From NCBI GenBank assembly GCA_014656495.1, contig BNCN01000005.1:372001-436000 (forward strand): 64,000 nt of DNA, read 5' to 3'. The notes under the pieces were generated by a model. The model worked only from the letters and a program-made list of their open reading frames with translations, did no database searches and had not been told where the DNA came from. This DNA comes from Comamonas sp. KCTC 72670. GTDB lineage: Bacteria > Myxococcota > Myxococcia > Myxococcales > Myxococcaceae. The translations under genes were made by a program, and so were the position numbers. This document shows, in pieces, positions 17,901 to 25,980 of this stretch (position 1 is the stretch's first letter; each line of letters starts with the position of its first letter).

Positions 17901-18939
17901 CCTGCACGGCATCGACCTGTGGGGAGGCCCGGACCAGGAGCCCGGGGCGCACTTCCTGAAGCCGGGCGACAAGGGCGTCGTCCCGTGCGCGGGCGGACAG
18001 TGGCCCGACTACAACGGTGACGGCGCCTCGGACTACGTGGGCGTGGACCCGGCCCGACTGCACCAGGACGCGCTGCGGCCGCTGGTCATCGCGGACAACC
18101 TGAACCTGGACGGCGCCTCCATCGACCTGTGTGGCGAGGGGAGCTGGACCGTCTACCACCAGGCGCCCACGGGCTTCGGCAACTACTACGAGCGCGGGTA
18201 CCGGTTGGTGTCCACGGTGTACGCCCGTTACAACTACTGGGACGCTGCGGCGAACGCGTGGAAGTCCGAGCGAATCGCGGGGCTGCGCATCACCGGCGGC
18301 ATGGACTTCACGTCCATCATCCACGCCTCGAACCTGCCGACGCACGACCCGAACACCGTGCACAACCCCCACGAGTGGATGGTGAAGAAGTGGGGCGCCT
18401 CCGGAGGCCTGCCGAGCTACAACTTCCTCTTCACGCCCGCGTTCCGCACCACCATCCGCAACCAGGTCGTGAACGCGCTGAAGGACGAGCAGCGTCAGTT
18501 CTACGGCGCCATCGCGGCGCGGATGCACCAGGCGGGTGACGCGCTCCAGCTCCAGGCGAAGCGGATGACGGGCACGCGGCTGCTGTGGCAGTCGTACGCC
18601 GCGCTGGCCCTGCCGCTGTCACTCGACCACGACGAGCACCTGCGCGGGCTGCTCTACGGAGAAGACGGCGTGCTTTCGGGCTACGACACCGCGCAGGACG
18701 TGGAGGTCACCCCGGTGATGAACGACCTGCAGGACGTGTACGCGCTGTTCAGCAACGCCGCCGCGCCTCCGGCCACCAACATCCTCCAGGACCTGCACCC
18801 GGCGGTGACGTCGCGCGCCGACCGGTTGAAGGCGGCCCTCGAGGCCTCCCTGGACGCCCAGGCCGAGGCGGGCGGTCCCGAGGCGAGCGCCTGGGTGGAA
18901 CCCACGTTGCTGCGGCTGCGGCTCAGCGTGCCGAACTGA
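14950..18939 (+). CDS. Very large secreted lipoprotein, tandem paralogue 2
   Basis: This 1,329-residue protein is a full-length paralogue of the preceding one, with the same order: lipobox (LAFWGC), Cys-rich region, helical middle, hydrophobic segment (GFQIVSGAIFTGQIIGAAIQ), long coiled-coil-like helix, and a C-terminal part with DYNGDGASDYV. The ATG at 14950 is chosen over an upstream ATG because it aligns with the paralogue's start (MFVSRNPSSTGDVCPP against MQVLPNPSLTGDVCPP) and follows GCGAGGGGG. Divergence is highest in the signal peptide, the loop near residues 590-620, and the segment after the calcium-loop-like motif. Function is unknown; a surface or predation role is speculation. Confidence 0.8.
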   Translation: MFVSRNPSSTGDVCPPSARAPIPSRRSLRLPAMLAALAFWGCGEAPPPGAEEPIVTRTVEDGLTCTPEDLATGDWLCTGNFTYSLECFAQQASAACGEDTDPKTCTTYGTCQHEDFGVTRGVHEAVLPLGTKEGSCESHARGYMSTHADPSTWAGITWLWYIGSPPPGGEESMRAAGGGAQKAAGATQEFCYITFYGYPVGVATGTGPQCGTVESACTVACNNPQTCQVNGAWVTDAAQCGTLVGPCGPGSGAPLYDTCRAASHGVAPDAECGAGFVEGQAPGNATLAQVQAQAAAQWAASGSRGEPVYDAPITCSECRGAFSLTAQEVNRRVYATVAMSREDPRLHLLAGSAYFLARDNPTLTQAELTAGLNAISTALNVYPFNPEKDGSGPRVRTMIRILARAQPQLSTSTAPGKALRAHAQALLASMHNGLDLERGLATAHSMVERYGEVEAFTEDTWARLHDLAQGNVALAAALNGGGIGGGAGVHTTQSAAQMLASNPMGPMAGFILPRLAADGSLVTTEADARTFVQTASTTALHAIQQYSNMLDALNTAEQAYRASVALKKPQQRTLALAEEEAPEMALTSGAETPEAAALKTAITEAKARGTALKDQLNGVREGVTGGLGLVADLLKKDGDTEFAAEISKFSKALNTTLEAVAKYAESSVKIAEKVSTFLGLGVKGFQIVSGAIFTGQIIGAAIQLFSLLTNPAEPPIEKVILDEIFKLKELIVQLQGRMVSRFDRVDRKLNDIHRDMQDRFALVNWELGHVNQNVEEVQASLHALHTGLNRVDQNMYEYFTDTKNDPFELAAWSYLGWDTRHPTPMLYADFMAAENQFSKWGAVDARNSTILAGIDGRGANPDVSPADELSNHKLSYNINYLREFPVQLGLPLLSSERISSPKDWMAGAEAYAQLFEEQPALGAQMLSTRHSNLIAAGTQLDTALRTLGKPLFAGIHARYAADWTGMKSLIENAEMVWRHSPTRGLHGIDLWGGPDQEPGAHFLKPGDKGVVPCAGGQWPDYNGDGASDYVGVDPARLHQDALRPLVIADNLNLDGASIDLCGEGSWTVYHQAPTGFGNYYERGYRLVSTVYARYNYWDAAANAWKSERIAGLRITGGMDFTSIIHASNLPTHDPNTVHNPHEWMVKKWGASGGLPSYNFLFTPAFRTTIRNQVVNALKDEQRQFYGAIAARMHQAGDALQLQAKRMTGTRLLWQSYAALALPLSLDHDEHLRGLLYGEDGVLSGYDTAQDVEVTPVMNDLQDVYALFSNAAAPPATNILQDLHPAVTSRADRLKAALEASLDAQAEAGGPEASAWVEPTLLRLRLSVPN

Positions 18940-18965
18940 ACGACGTGACGTGACGTGAAGCGGTG

Positions 18966-18999
18966 CGGGCCGCGGGGGACCTCCTCCGCGGCCCGTGGC
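18966..18999 (+). terminator. Terminator-like hairpin after lipoprotein 2
   Basis: A stem CGGGCCGCGG / CCGCGGCCCG closely matches the terminator at 14803, but the T-run behind it is weak (TGGCGTTG). It also lies at the end of the convergent small gene at 19004-19162 and could serve both directions. Confidence 0.6.
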
Positions 19000-19003
19000 G
19001 TTG

Positions 19004-19162
19004 CTACCGCTTCTCCACGGGGGGACAGGCCACCTCGAGGAACGTCGTCGTCTTGCCGCTCAGCATGACCCACAGGCAGCGCAGCACGCAGCCCGTCCCG
19101 AACTCCCGGTAGATGAGCCCCAGGTTGGCGACCACCTCTCGTCCGGTGATGACTCCGCGCAT
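19004..19162 (-). CDS. Small hypothetical protein (52 residues)
   Basis: A short open frame reading MRGVITGREVVANLGLIYRE and ending ACPPVEKR. Its support is a strong purine-rich ribosome site (GGAGAAGGGGGAAG) just before the ATG. The central part (CVLRCLWVMLSG) is hydrophobic enough for a membrane-associated helix. The gene converges on the second lipoprotein gene. The family is not recognised and no function can be assigned. Confidence 0.55.
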   Translation of the reverse strand: MRGVITGREVVANLGLIYREFGTGCVLRCLWVMLSGKTTTFLEVACPPVEKR

Positions 19163-19635
19163 TGGCACTTCCCCCTTCTCCAGCGTTCCGCCCGACCCGC
19201 CACCGACCCCAGGCGCTGCCCGCCGGACCTCTCTGCAAAGTATCGGCCGTGCCCTCCCAGAAGTTTCTGTCACGCGGTGAACGTGCCAAGCAGGCCAAGC
19301 CTCGTGAAGGACGCCTGCCCTCCTCGGCTCCGAGCATTTACGGCGGCCGCGCCGCTGGAGATTTTTCAGGGCCCGTACATGACGTGACGAACGTCTCGTT
19401 CCATCGCACCCCTGCCTACGGGCGACGCCTGCCTGGCCGTGCTCTTGGCTGCACGCCGTGCCCCGATGGCGGGGCGGCCGCGTCGCCTGAATCTTCCAGG
19501 TGTGAGGCCCACCCCCATCCTGGGTGGGTTGCTCACGGAGCGGTGGAGCGACCGGATGCCCCTGGATGCTGCGAGGCGTCACCTTCACCACTACACACAC
19601 ACTGACAAGGTGCGTCTGCCGGAAGGGAAGGAGGG
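19163..19635. other. 473-bp intergenic region between divergent genes
   Basis: It separates the small minus-strand gene from the universal stress protein gene and should contain both promoters. No convincing reading frame is present. Visible structures are an inverted repeat (GGCGACGC at 19421 / GCGTCGCC at 19480) and a CCCACCC...GGGTGGG hairpin near 19513-19530. A long structured leader for the stress gene is possible, but no known riboswitch class was recognised. Confidence 0.4.
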
Positions 19636-20583
19636 ATGGAGATGGGGTCGTCACAGCTTTTTTCGTCGAAGGCGGCGCTGCCGCTCCTGCCACCCGGGCT
19701 CGCGCGGGGGCAGCGGGGCCTGTCGCGGGTGGTCGTGGGGACGGACTTCTCCCTGCGCTCGGAGTTCGCCCTGGCGCGCGCGCTGCGCCTGCCTTTGGGC
19801 CACGGGAGCGTCTTCTGCGTGCTGCACGTGGCCCCGGACCTGGACGGGCAGGCGGGGCCGGGCGGCTCGCTGGGCGGTGAGCGGTGCCTGCGCAAGGCCG
19901 TGGCCTCCGTGTGCAGGCGGTTGCGCAACCGCGTGGACGTCGACGTCCAGGAAGCGCTCCAACACGGAGACCCGGTGGAGGCCGCGTCCACGTTGTCGCT
20001 GGCGCTGGGCGCGGAGCTGGTGGTGCTGGGCCGTCCGCACGTGACGTATCCGGTGCGCGAGCTGGCCGAGGACTCCATGGCGCGGCGCATGGTGCGCCGG
20101 CTGGGTGCCTCCGTGCTGGTGGTGGTGCCGCACCCGGTACGGGCCTACGGGCGCCCCCTGGTGGCGGTGGACTTCTCGCGCGAATCGAGGCGGGCGCTGG
20201 AGTTGACGCTGCGCCTGTGCCCCGCGCCCGCCCCGGTGGATGTGCTGCACGTGGCGGACACGGGCGAGGAGGAGGCGGCGCTGCGCCGCGCCCAGGCGCC
20301 CGCCGAGCAGTGGCTGCGCTTGCGGCAGGAGCGGGAGTACCAGGCGCGGGTGGCGCTGGGCCGCTTCCTCGCGCCCTACCGGGAGACGGGCCGCGAGCTG
20401 GAGGTGCGGGTGCGGTGTGGCGAGCCCGCCGAGGGCATCCTGGCGGAGGCGTCGGAGCGCGGCTCGGACCTGCTGGCGTTGGCGATGTCCGCCATGGAGG
20501 CGCGCACGCCGCTCACCGAGCAGGTGCTGGCGCGCGCGGGCTGCGACGTCCTGGTGTCGCGCCACCTGTCTCCCGCATCCTGA
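19636..20583 (+). CDS. Universal stress protein, two tandem UspA domains
   Basis: This 315-residue protein contains two Usp folds. Domain 1 (about 30-165) begins RVVVGTDFSLRSEFALARAL and ends in GASVLVVVPHP. Domain 2 (about 170-310) begins RPLVAVDFSRESRRALELTL and ends SRHLSPAS. Usp proteins are cytoplasmic, bind nucleotides in some subfamilies, and aid survival under stress. The usual ATP-binding G-x2-G-x9-G pattern is not evident in either half, so a non-ATP-binding role is likely. A GGAAGGGAAGGAGG stretch precedes the ATG. The gene lies 35 bases before an ABC transporter gene and could be co-transcribed with it. Confidence 0.85.
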   Translation: MEMGSSQLFSSKAALPLLPPGLARGQRGLSRVVVGTDFSLRSEFALARALRLPLGHGSVFCVLHVAPDLDGQAGPGGSLGGERCLRKAVASVCRRLRNRVDVDVQEALQHGDPVEAASTLSLALGAELVVLGRPHVTYPVRELAEDSMARRMVRRLGASVLVVVPHPVRAYGRPLVAVDFSRESRRALELTLRLCPAPAPVDVLHVADTGEEEAALRRAQAPAEQWLRLRQEREYQARVALGRFLAPYRETGRELEVRVRCGEPAEGILAEASERGSDLLALAMSAMEARTPLTEQVLARAGCDVLVSRHLSPAS

Positions 20584-20618
20584 GCATGGGAGCACGGTCC
20601 GCGTTATGAACGCGGACT

Positions 20619-22475
20619 GTGTCTCCTCGTCCCGCTGACGCCACCGCACCGCTGTCGCTCCTGGCCCGCTTCCAGAACGCTGGCAGTCTCTTCAAGCAGC
20701 TCCCCGGCACCTTCCGGCTCTTCTGGCAGGCGAGTCCCCGGGGCGCGATTGTTCTAGGGGCGTTGACGCTGGTGGCGGCGCTGCTGCCGGCGGCCATCGC
20801 CTGGGTGGGCAAGCTCATCGTGGACGCCGTGGTGGCGGCGTCGCAGGGCTCGCTGGAGGCGCGCTCGAGTGTGTACGGCCTGGTGGGGTTGGAGTTCGGG
20901 TTGATGTTGGGCTCGGCGGTGGTGGACCGCGGTCTGAACCTGACGCGCGAGCTGTTGCGCGCCAACCTGGGGAACCTGCTCAATGAGCGCATCCTCCAGA
21001 AGGCGCTGGCGTTGGAGCTGCGCCACTTCGAGGACTCGGCGACCTACGACAAGATGCAGAACGCGCGGCGCGAGGCGAACAGCCGGCCCCTGTCGCTGGT
21101 GACGCAGGCGTTCTCCATTGTCCGCAACACCATCACGCTGGGGACCTTCGCGGCGCTGCTGGTGGCGCTGTCGCCGTGGAGCGTGGTGGTGCTGGTGGCC
21201 GCGTCGGTGCCCGCGTTCATCGCCGAGGCGCGGCTGGCGATGGCGGGCTTCCGTCTCTACTCGTGGCGCGCGCCCGAGGGACGCAAGCTGAACTACCTGG
21301 AGTGGATCCTCACGCGGGACAGCCACGTGAAGGAGGTGAAGCTCTTCGGGTTGGGGCCGCTGGTGCTGGGGCGCTACCGGGAGCTCTTCCAGAAGTTCTT
21401 CGCGGAGGACCGGGCGCTGGCCTTCCGGCGCATGGGCTGGGGGCTCGGGTTGGGCGTGCTGTCTTTGGGCGCCTTCTACGGCTGCTACCTGCTGGTCGCG
21501 GGCCGCGCGGCGGGCGGCGCCATCACCGTGGGCGACATGGTGTTGTACCTGAGCGTGTTCCGCCAGGGGCAGGCGGCGTTCCAGGGCATCCTGACCAGCG
21601 TGGGCTCCATGTACGAGGACGCGCTCTTCATGAGCAACCTCTTCGCGTACCTGGACATCCCCACGGGCGGTGAGGCGACGCGAGCCTTCCCGGCGCACGC
21701 GCCGGCGCGCGGGCATGACAGCGCCATCGAGCTGCGCAACGTGTCCTTCCGTTATCCGGGCAAGGAGGCGTGGGCGCTGAAGAACGTGTCGCTGACGTTG
21801 AAGCCGGGGGAGAAGCTGGCGCTGGTGGGCGAGAACGGCGCGGGGAAGAGCACGTTGGTGAAGCTGCTGCTGCGCCTGTACGAGCCCGTGGAGGGCGACA
21901 TCTTCTACGGCGGCGTCAACCTGAAGGACATGGACGTGGAGGACCTGCGCAGCCGCTTCGGGGCGGTGTTCCAGGACTTCGTGCGCTACCAGTTCAACGT
22001 CGCCGAGAACATCGGCTTGGGGCATGTGCCCGCGCTGGAGGACCGGAGCCGCATCGTGAAGGCGGCGGAGGAGGGCGGGGCGGGCGGCGTCATCGCGGCG
22101 CTGCCGCAGCAGTACGACACGATGCTCGGCGGCTGGTTCGAGAAGGGGCAGGAGCTGTCGGCGGGCCAGTGGCAGAAGCTGGCGGTGGCGCGGGCTTTCA
22201 TGCGCGACGACGCGGAGGTGCTGATTCTGGACGAGCCCACGGCGAGCATCGACGCCGAAGCGGAGCACGCGCTGTTCGAGCGCTTCCAGGCGCTGGCGGC
22301 GGAGCGCATCGCGATTGTGATTTCGCACCGCTTCTCCACGGTGCGCATGGCGGACCAGATCGCCGTGCTCCACAACGGTCAAGTGGACGAGCTGGGCAGC
22401 CACGACGAGCTCATGTCGAAGGACGGCCGCTACGCGCACCTGTTCCGCTTGCAGGCGCGCGGCTACCAGGACTGA
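20619..22475 (+). CDS. ABC transporter, fused permease and ATPase (exporter type)
   Basis: A 618-residue half-transporter that would work as a dimer in the inner membrane. The N-terminal part (about 40-330) has several membrane helices. The C-terminal ATPase carries Walker A (GENGAGKST), a Q-loop (FQDF), the signature LSAGQWQKLAVARAF, Walker B (LILDEPTASID) and the switch histidine (ISHRF). The signature motif is SAGQW rather than SGGQ, as in a family of lipid or peptide exporters. The start is GTG. The substrate cannot be predicted. The preceding gene encodes a universal stress protein. Confidence 0.92.
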   Translation: MSPRPADATAPLSLLARFQNAGSLFKQLPGTFRLFWQASPRGAIVLGALTLVAALLPAAIAWVGKLIVDAVVAASQGSLEARSSVYGLVGLEFGLMLGSAVVDRGLNLTRELLRANLGNLLNERILQKALALELRHFEDSATYDKMQNARREANSRPLSLVTQAFSIVRNTITLGTFAALLVALSPWSVVVLVAASVPAFIAEARLAMAGFRLYSWRAPEGRKLNYLEWILTRDSHVKEVKLFGLGPLVLGRYRELFQKFFAEDRALAFRRMGWGLGLGVLSLGAFYGCYLLVAGRAAGGAITVGDMVLYLSVFRQGQAAFQGILTSVGSMYEDALFMSNLFAYLDIPTGGEATRAFPAHAPARGHDSAIELRNVSFRYPGKEAWALKNVSLTLKPGEKLALVGENGAGKSTLVKLLLRLYEPVEGDIFYGGVNLKDMDVEDLRSRFGAVFQDFVRYQFNVAENIGLGHVPALEDRSRIVKAAEEGGAGGVIAALPQQYDTMLGGWFEKGQELSAGQWQKLAVARAFMRDDAEVLILDEPTASIDAEAEHALFERFQALAAERIAIVISHRFSTVRMADQIAVLHNGQVDELGSHDELMSKDGRYAHLFRLQARGYQD

Positions 22476-22694
22476 GGCTCGAAGGGCATGAGGTCGTGCA
22501 TGAGAGTAGGCCGTGCCGCCGTGGTGGCCAAGTGGCAGACATGGCAACGGTGTCCTCGCGTCAGGGAATGAGCGTGCATGTGGCGTGGAGCGCCGCGAAC
22601 AAGCAGCGCCCATGCCAGCGCTCACCGCATGAGAATTCTTGGTTTGCGGTGGTCTCCAACGCCGGTGCGATTTCCGCGCGCAGGTCCCTGACGC

Positions 22695-24689
22695 ATGGCA
22701 GGTTTCCTGGCCATGTCGCGTGCCCAAGCTTCGAAGAAGGTCGATGTCGCTGCGTTGATGAAGAAGGCGGACAGCCTGCTGGACGAGATGCCGCCGCAGC
22801 TGGACCGGGCGATTCCGTTGCTGCGCGAGGTGGTGGCGGCGGACCCTTCGCATCTGATGGGACTCCACTCCCTGAGCTGGTCGCTGGACCCGGCGCGGCG
22901 CATCGAACCGCACCGCTGGGAGCGCGAGCTGAAGGCCGAGCACTGGCGGCTTCGCGACCGCATCCTCGAACTGACGAAAGGCACGAAGCCTGGCGGCACG
23001 CTGACGCTCGCGCACCGTGCCCGCTCACTGGCCCTGAGCCAGTGGGCCGAGGACCTCGTGCGCTGCACGCCGACCGTGGCCCAGCTTGACGCGGTGGAGG
23101 CCGCGCTCGATGAAGCCGAGAGCCTGCGGCCCCTGCCGGACCATCAGCGAGGACGCCGTGGGCTCGAAGCCTGGCGCGCGTTGACGCAGGGTAAGAAGGA
23201 GCAGGGTTACCGCGCGCTGCTCTCCATGATGGAGGAGCACCCCGGCATGTGCGCCCAGGGCGTGATGGACGATAACGACCCGAACAACTTCCAGGGGCTC
23301 GAGGGCGCCTTCTCCGACGAGGGTTTCCACGCCTGGCTGCGGAAGCAGAAGCCCGCGAAGAAGAGCAAGGAGCTGGACAAGGGGCTCCTGCTCGCGGCGG
23401 GGCTCGACGCGAAGCCATTCTTCGGCCCGGGCTTCCCAGGAAACAGCCGCACGGGCCGCGTGCTGGCCCTGGTCGCGCTCGGCGCGGACCTGGACGCGCG
23501 GGACTCCAGCAAACGGAGCGTGCTGCATCTCGCCGCGATGGTGGGTGACGCGGCGCTGGTGACGGAGTTGCTGCGCCTGGGCGTCTCCGCGGACGTTGTC
23601 GCTGATGGGAAGTCCACGCCCCTCCATGTCGCCGCCGAATACGGAAGCGTGTCCTGCATCGCCCCGCTCGCGAAGGGGGGCGTTCCCGTGGACGCGCTCG
23701 ATGCGTCCGGCCGCACCGCGCTCTTCGAGGCGCGGCTGGCCGAGGTGGCCCAGGCGCTCATCGACGCGGGCGCCAACCCCAACGCGGGCAAGGGCTGGAC
23801 GCCGCTGCACCAGTACGCACGCTTCCAGGAGCGAGGCCCCGTCATCGAGGTGCTGCTCCGCGCCGGAGCGGACGTCTCCCTCAAGAACAGTGGCGGCCAG
23901 ACCCCCGCGCAGGAGGCGCTGGAGCACCAGCACGCATCCCTGGCCCAACTCATGGGCGCCAAGGCGCCGAAGGGCAAGGCGGGCGCGCTGGACGTGCGGC
24001 CCCTGTTGGCGGCGCTGGAGCGTCAGCGCAAGGCGCTGCTCAAGGCCTGGTACTACGAGGGCAAGGACGTGGACGCCGTCGAGCAGGTCCTGAAGGGGCT
24101 CGAACTCCAGGGCGCCACGTCCTGGGACCAGCTCGCCGCCGCGCTCCAGGGCGAGTTCCCGTGGACGGCGATGGCCGTGGTGGAGCTCGCGCGGGACGTG
24201 CTTCCCGCCGAGGCGAAGACGCCCAAGTGGTCCAAGGTGCCGCGCTTCGTGCGAGGCGACCTCGTGGTGAAAGGGGACGTGCACCTCGATGGGCCCCTGC
24301 TCGTCACAGGAGACCTGACGGTGGAGGGCATCCTGCGCAACGCCGGCATCGAAGGGATGCTCGCCGTGGGGGGCACGCTCCGCGTCACGGGGCTGGACAC
24401 GGATGGCGAGGTCATCATCGGCAAGGACCTGGAAGCGCAAGTGGTGTGGGGCCATGGCAACGACGCCTCGCTTCGGGTCGGCGGCGTGCTGAAGGCGGAC
24501 GTGGTCATCGCGGACGACCACGACGTCCAGGCCAAGGTGAAGGCAACGCACCACTACGAGAACGGTGAGTTCGACGCTGAGGACGCCGCCCTCAAGAAGG
24601 TCTTCGTGGGGAGGGCCTTCTCCAAGTCGGAGCTGGACCGGGAGAAGCTGTTCGGCCTGTTGCGCAAGGGCGGTGCAGTCCTGGCGTAG
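22695..24689 (+). CDS. Ankyrin-repeat protein with C-terminal beta-helix-like domain
   Basis: This 664-residue protein has an N-terminal TPR-like helical region (about 1-240) and then ankyrin repeats (about 250-430), seen as recurring blocks such as DSSKRSVLHLAAMVGDAALV and GKSTPLHVAAEYGSVSCIAP. The last 150 residues (from about 510) are short repeated beta strands with glycines (GDLVVKGDVHLDGPLLVTGD) that resemble a bactofilin-like or other beta-helical fold. No signal peptide is seen, so it is likely cytoplasmic and may scaffold partners. It is the last clear host gene before the prophage region. An alternative start lies at 22713. Confidence 0.75.
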   Translation: MAGFLAMSRAQASKKVDVAALMKKADSLLDEMPPQLDRAIPLLREVVAADPSHLMGLHSLSWSLDPARRIEPHRWERELKAEHWRLRDRILELTKGTKPGGTLTLAHRARSLALSQWAEDLVRCTPTVAQLDAVEAALDEAESLRPLPDHQRGRRGLEAWRALTQGKKEQGYRALLSMMEEHPGMCAQGVMDDNDPNNFQGLEGAFSDEGFHAWLRKQKPAKKSKELDKGLLLAAGLDAKPFFGPGFPGNSRTGRVLALVALGADLDARDSSKRSVLHLAAMVGDAALVTELLRLGVSADVVADGKSTPLHVAAEYGSVSCIAPLAKGGVPVDALDASGRTALFEARLAEVAQALIDAGANPNAGKGWTPLHQYARFQERGPVIEVLLRAGADVSLKNSGGQTPAQEALEHQHASLAQLMGAKAPKGKAGALDVRPLLAALERQRKALLKAWYYEGKDVDAVEQVLKGLELQGATSWDQLAAALQGEFPWTAMAVVELARDVLPAEAKTPKWSKVPRFVRGDLVVKGDVHLDGPLLVTGDLTVEGILRNAGIEGMLAVGGTLRVTGLDTDGEVIIGKDLEAQVVWGHGNDASLRVGGVLKADVVIADDHDVQAKVKATHHYENGEFDAEDAALKKVFVGRAFSKSELDREKLFGLLRKGGAVLA

Positions 24690-25039
24690 GCGGGTACGCG
24701 CTGGCGCAAGCGCTCGAAGGCGAGGGCTTGCCTCGGCCAGGGGGCCGCGAGGAGGCGCGGCTCCAGGCCCGCTCCCGAGGCTCCCTGTCAGCGTCGCGTC
24801 AGGCCTTCGGCAGGTGGTCCCGCACGACGCCGAGCCAGTACTCCTTGCCGGAAAAAGGGCGCTCCGCCGCCGGGCGCCACCGGGCGCCGCTGAGTGTCGC
24901 GGGCGTGGTGTCCCTTCCTGGTGAGCGCCGCCAAACGCCGCCGAGCGCCGCCCTCGGCCGGCGGGAGTGGGACAAAGACGGGACAAGAGATGGGGCTCCA
25001 TCGTCGCTCGGTGCCGCGGTCGCCGACCTGCGCCGGGCT
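24690..25039. other. Boundary region between host chromosome and prophage
   Basis: This GC-rich stretch has no complete gene. It contains a short repetitive patch of GCCGCC-type triplets near 24925-24955 and a possible gene end on the minus strand (24799-24860). Host-type genes lie to the left and tightly overlapping phage genes begin to the right, so the left attachment junction is probably here. No tRNA gene is present to mark it, and no matching direct repeat was found at the right end. Confidence 0.45.
24799..24860 (-). pseudogene. Possible 3' remnant of a gene at the phage junction
   Basis: The minus strand reads FSGKEYWLGVVRDHLPKA and then stops. Its composition is far less arginine/proline-skewed than the surrounding shadow frames and looks like a true C-terminus. 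No start or body of the gene is visible upstream. It may be the tail of a host gene displaced by phage integration. The family is not recognised. Confidence 0.3.
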
Positions 25040-25150
25040 GTGGCCAACTTGATGCCGCTGTACCACCAGCAGCACGCCCCCTCCCAGGATGGGCCGCCGT
25101 GGGACTCGTGTCCTACGTGCTGGCGCTTCCTGGGGGTGGGCCATGTCTGA
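25040..25150 (+). CDS. Small hypothetical phage protein, start uncertain
   Basis: The open frame ends LYHQQHAPSQDGPPWDSCP and TCWRFLGVGHV, with a CPTC pair suggesting a metal-binding knuckle. GTG at 25040 and ATG at 25052 are possible starts; neither has a clear ribosome site, and the frame is open further upstream. Its stop overlaps the next gene by eight bases, the tight packing typical of the following operon. Confidence 0.4.
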   Translation: MANLMPLYHQQHAPSQDGPPWDSCPTCWRFLGVGHV

Positions 25151-25364
25151 GCGCCTCCCAGTCCGCTTCGCCATCAACTTCGAGCAGACGACCACCGGCT
25201 GGCGGGCCACCTGTGGCGACGTTTCCGTCTCTTCACAGGGGACCCTTGGCCTGCTGCGGGTGTTCACCTCCATCCTGACTAGGCTGGCCCGGCTGCGCGC
25301 CTCCGCTTCTCCCCGCCGCCCCCCCCCGATGGAGGCCCGAAAGGGCAAGGGCGGTGGCCGGTGA
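25143..25364 (+). CDS. Small hypothetical phage protein
   Basis: 73 residues, beginning MSERLPVRFAINFEQTTTGW and ending in a basic tail (MEARKGKGGGR). Alternating hydrophobic residues in the first half suggest a small beta-rich domain. It overlaps its neighbours at both ends, the downstream one by a GTGA junction. The next protein contains a similar pattern (LPSRFGWHVTARADGLSVVE), so the two may be distant paralogues. Function unknown. Confidence 0.6.
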   Translation: MSERLPVRFAINFEQTTTGWRATCGDVSVSSQGTLGLLRVFTSILTRLARLRASASPRRPPPMEARKGKGGGR

Positions 25365-25603
25365 GTTGCTCAAACGAATCGCTGCCAGGACTCCTGGTTT
25401 ACGTCTCCCTGCCCAGCCGGTTTGGCTGGCACGTCACTGCTCGCGCTGACGGTCTGAGCGTGGTGGAGGTCCATGCCCGGACGCGGGAGGTCGCGGAGGA
25501 GGACGCCACGACGACCCTGACGCGGCTGGCGTGCGCCAGGGCGCGGCTCGGGCGCCCCGTGGACCTGTCCACCTACGGCATCGCTGCGGAGGTCGGGGCA
25601 TGA
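25361..25603 (+). CDS. Small hypothetical phage protein
   Basis: 80 residues starting at a GTG that overlaps the previous stop. The pattern LLVYVSLPSRFGWHVTARAD resembles the preceding small protein (VRFAINFEQTTTGWRATCGD), and both end in an Arg/Leu-rich helix (TLTRLACARARLG against ILTRLARLRAS). They are probably related and of unknown function in the early operon. Confidence 0.6.
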   Translation: MSCSNESLPGLLVYVSLPSRFGWHVTARADGLSVVEVHARTREVAEEDATTTLTRLACARARLGRPVDLSTYGIAAEVGA

Positions 25604-25980
25604 CGACCACGGTCTGTGTCCCCGAGCCACTCCCTGTGCCCGAGGTCCGGCGCTGGCAGGTCGACGCGCTCGTGCGCTCCACGCCGCCAGCCGAGCGCGG
25701 GCTGCTGCGCCTGCGGCTGTACGAGGCGGTGCCCGACGACCAGTGGACCACCTCCGCCGGGCGCGGCGTGAAGCTGCGGTGCGTCGTGTGCTGGACGCCC
25801 CGCGCGCTTCGCCTCGCCAACAAGGAGGTGGCGGACCGCACCGTGGCCACCTGCCGCCACCCGCGCTGCGACGCCCTCTGGGAGCGCGCGGGGAAGCTCG
25901 AGGAGGCGGTGCACGAGTCCGCCAAGGCGCGACTCCTCGCCGCGCTCGCGGCTGGCCAGGCGATGGAGGTGCTCACGTGA
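25600..25980 (+). CDS. Hypothetical phage protein with zinc-ribbon-like cysteines
   Basis: 126 residues. The start ATG overlaps the previous stop (ATGA). The centre has LRCVVCWTPRALRL and ATCRHPRCDALW, giving two cysteine pairs that could bind zinc. The C-terminus is a helix rich in Ala, Glu and Leu. It may bind DNA or a host protein, but no family is recognised. Confidence 0.6.
   Translation: MTTTVCVPEPLPVPEVRRWQVDALVRSTPPAERGLLRLRLYEAVPDDQWTTSAGRGVKLRCVVCWTPRALRLANKEVADRTVATCRHPRCDALWERAGKLEEAVHESAKARLLAALAAGQAMEVLT

Noticed and set aside
15028-18528. Long open frame on the minus strand opposite the second lipoprotein
   Set aside because: It is an antisense shadow caused by high-GC third positions, with His/Arg/Val-skewed composition and no start signals.
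19413-19635. Riboswitch before the universal stress protein gene
   Set aside because: Only simple inverted repeats are visible and no known riboswitch core could be matched.
20754-23015. Long minus-strand open frame opposite the ABC transporter
   Set aside because: It is a shadow frame of a gene with all ABC motifs, and its composition is Arg/Gln/His-skewed.
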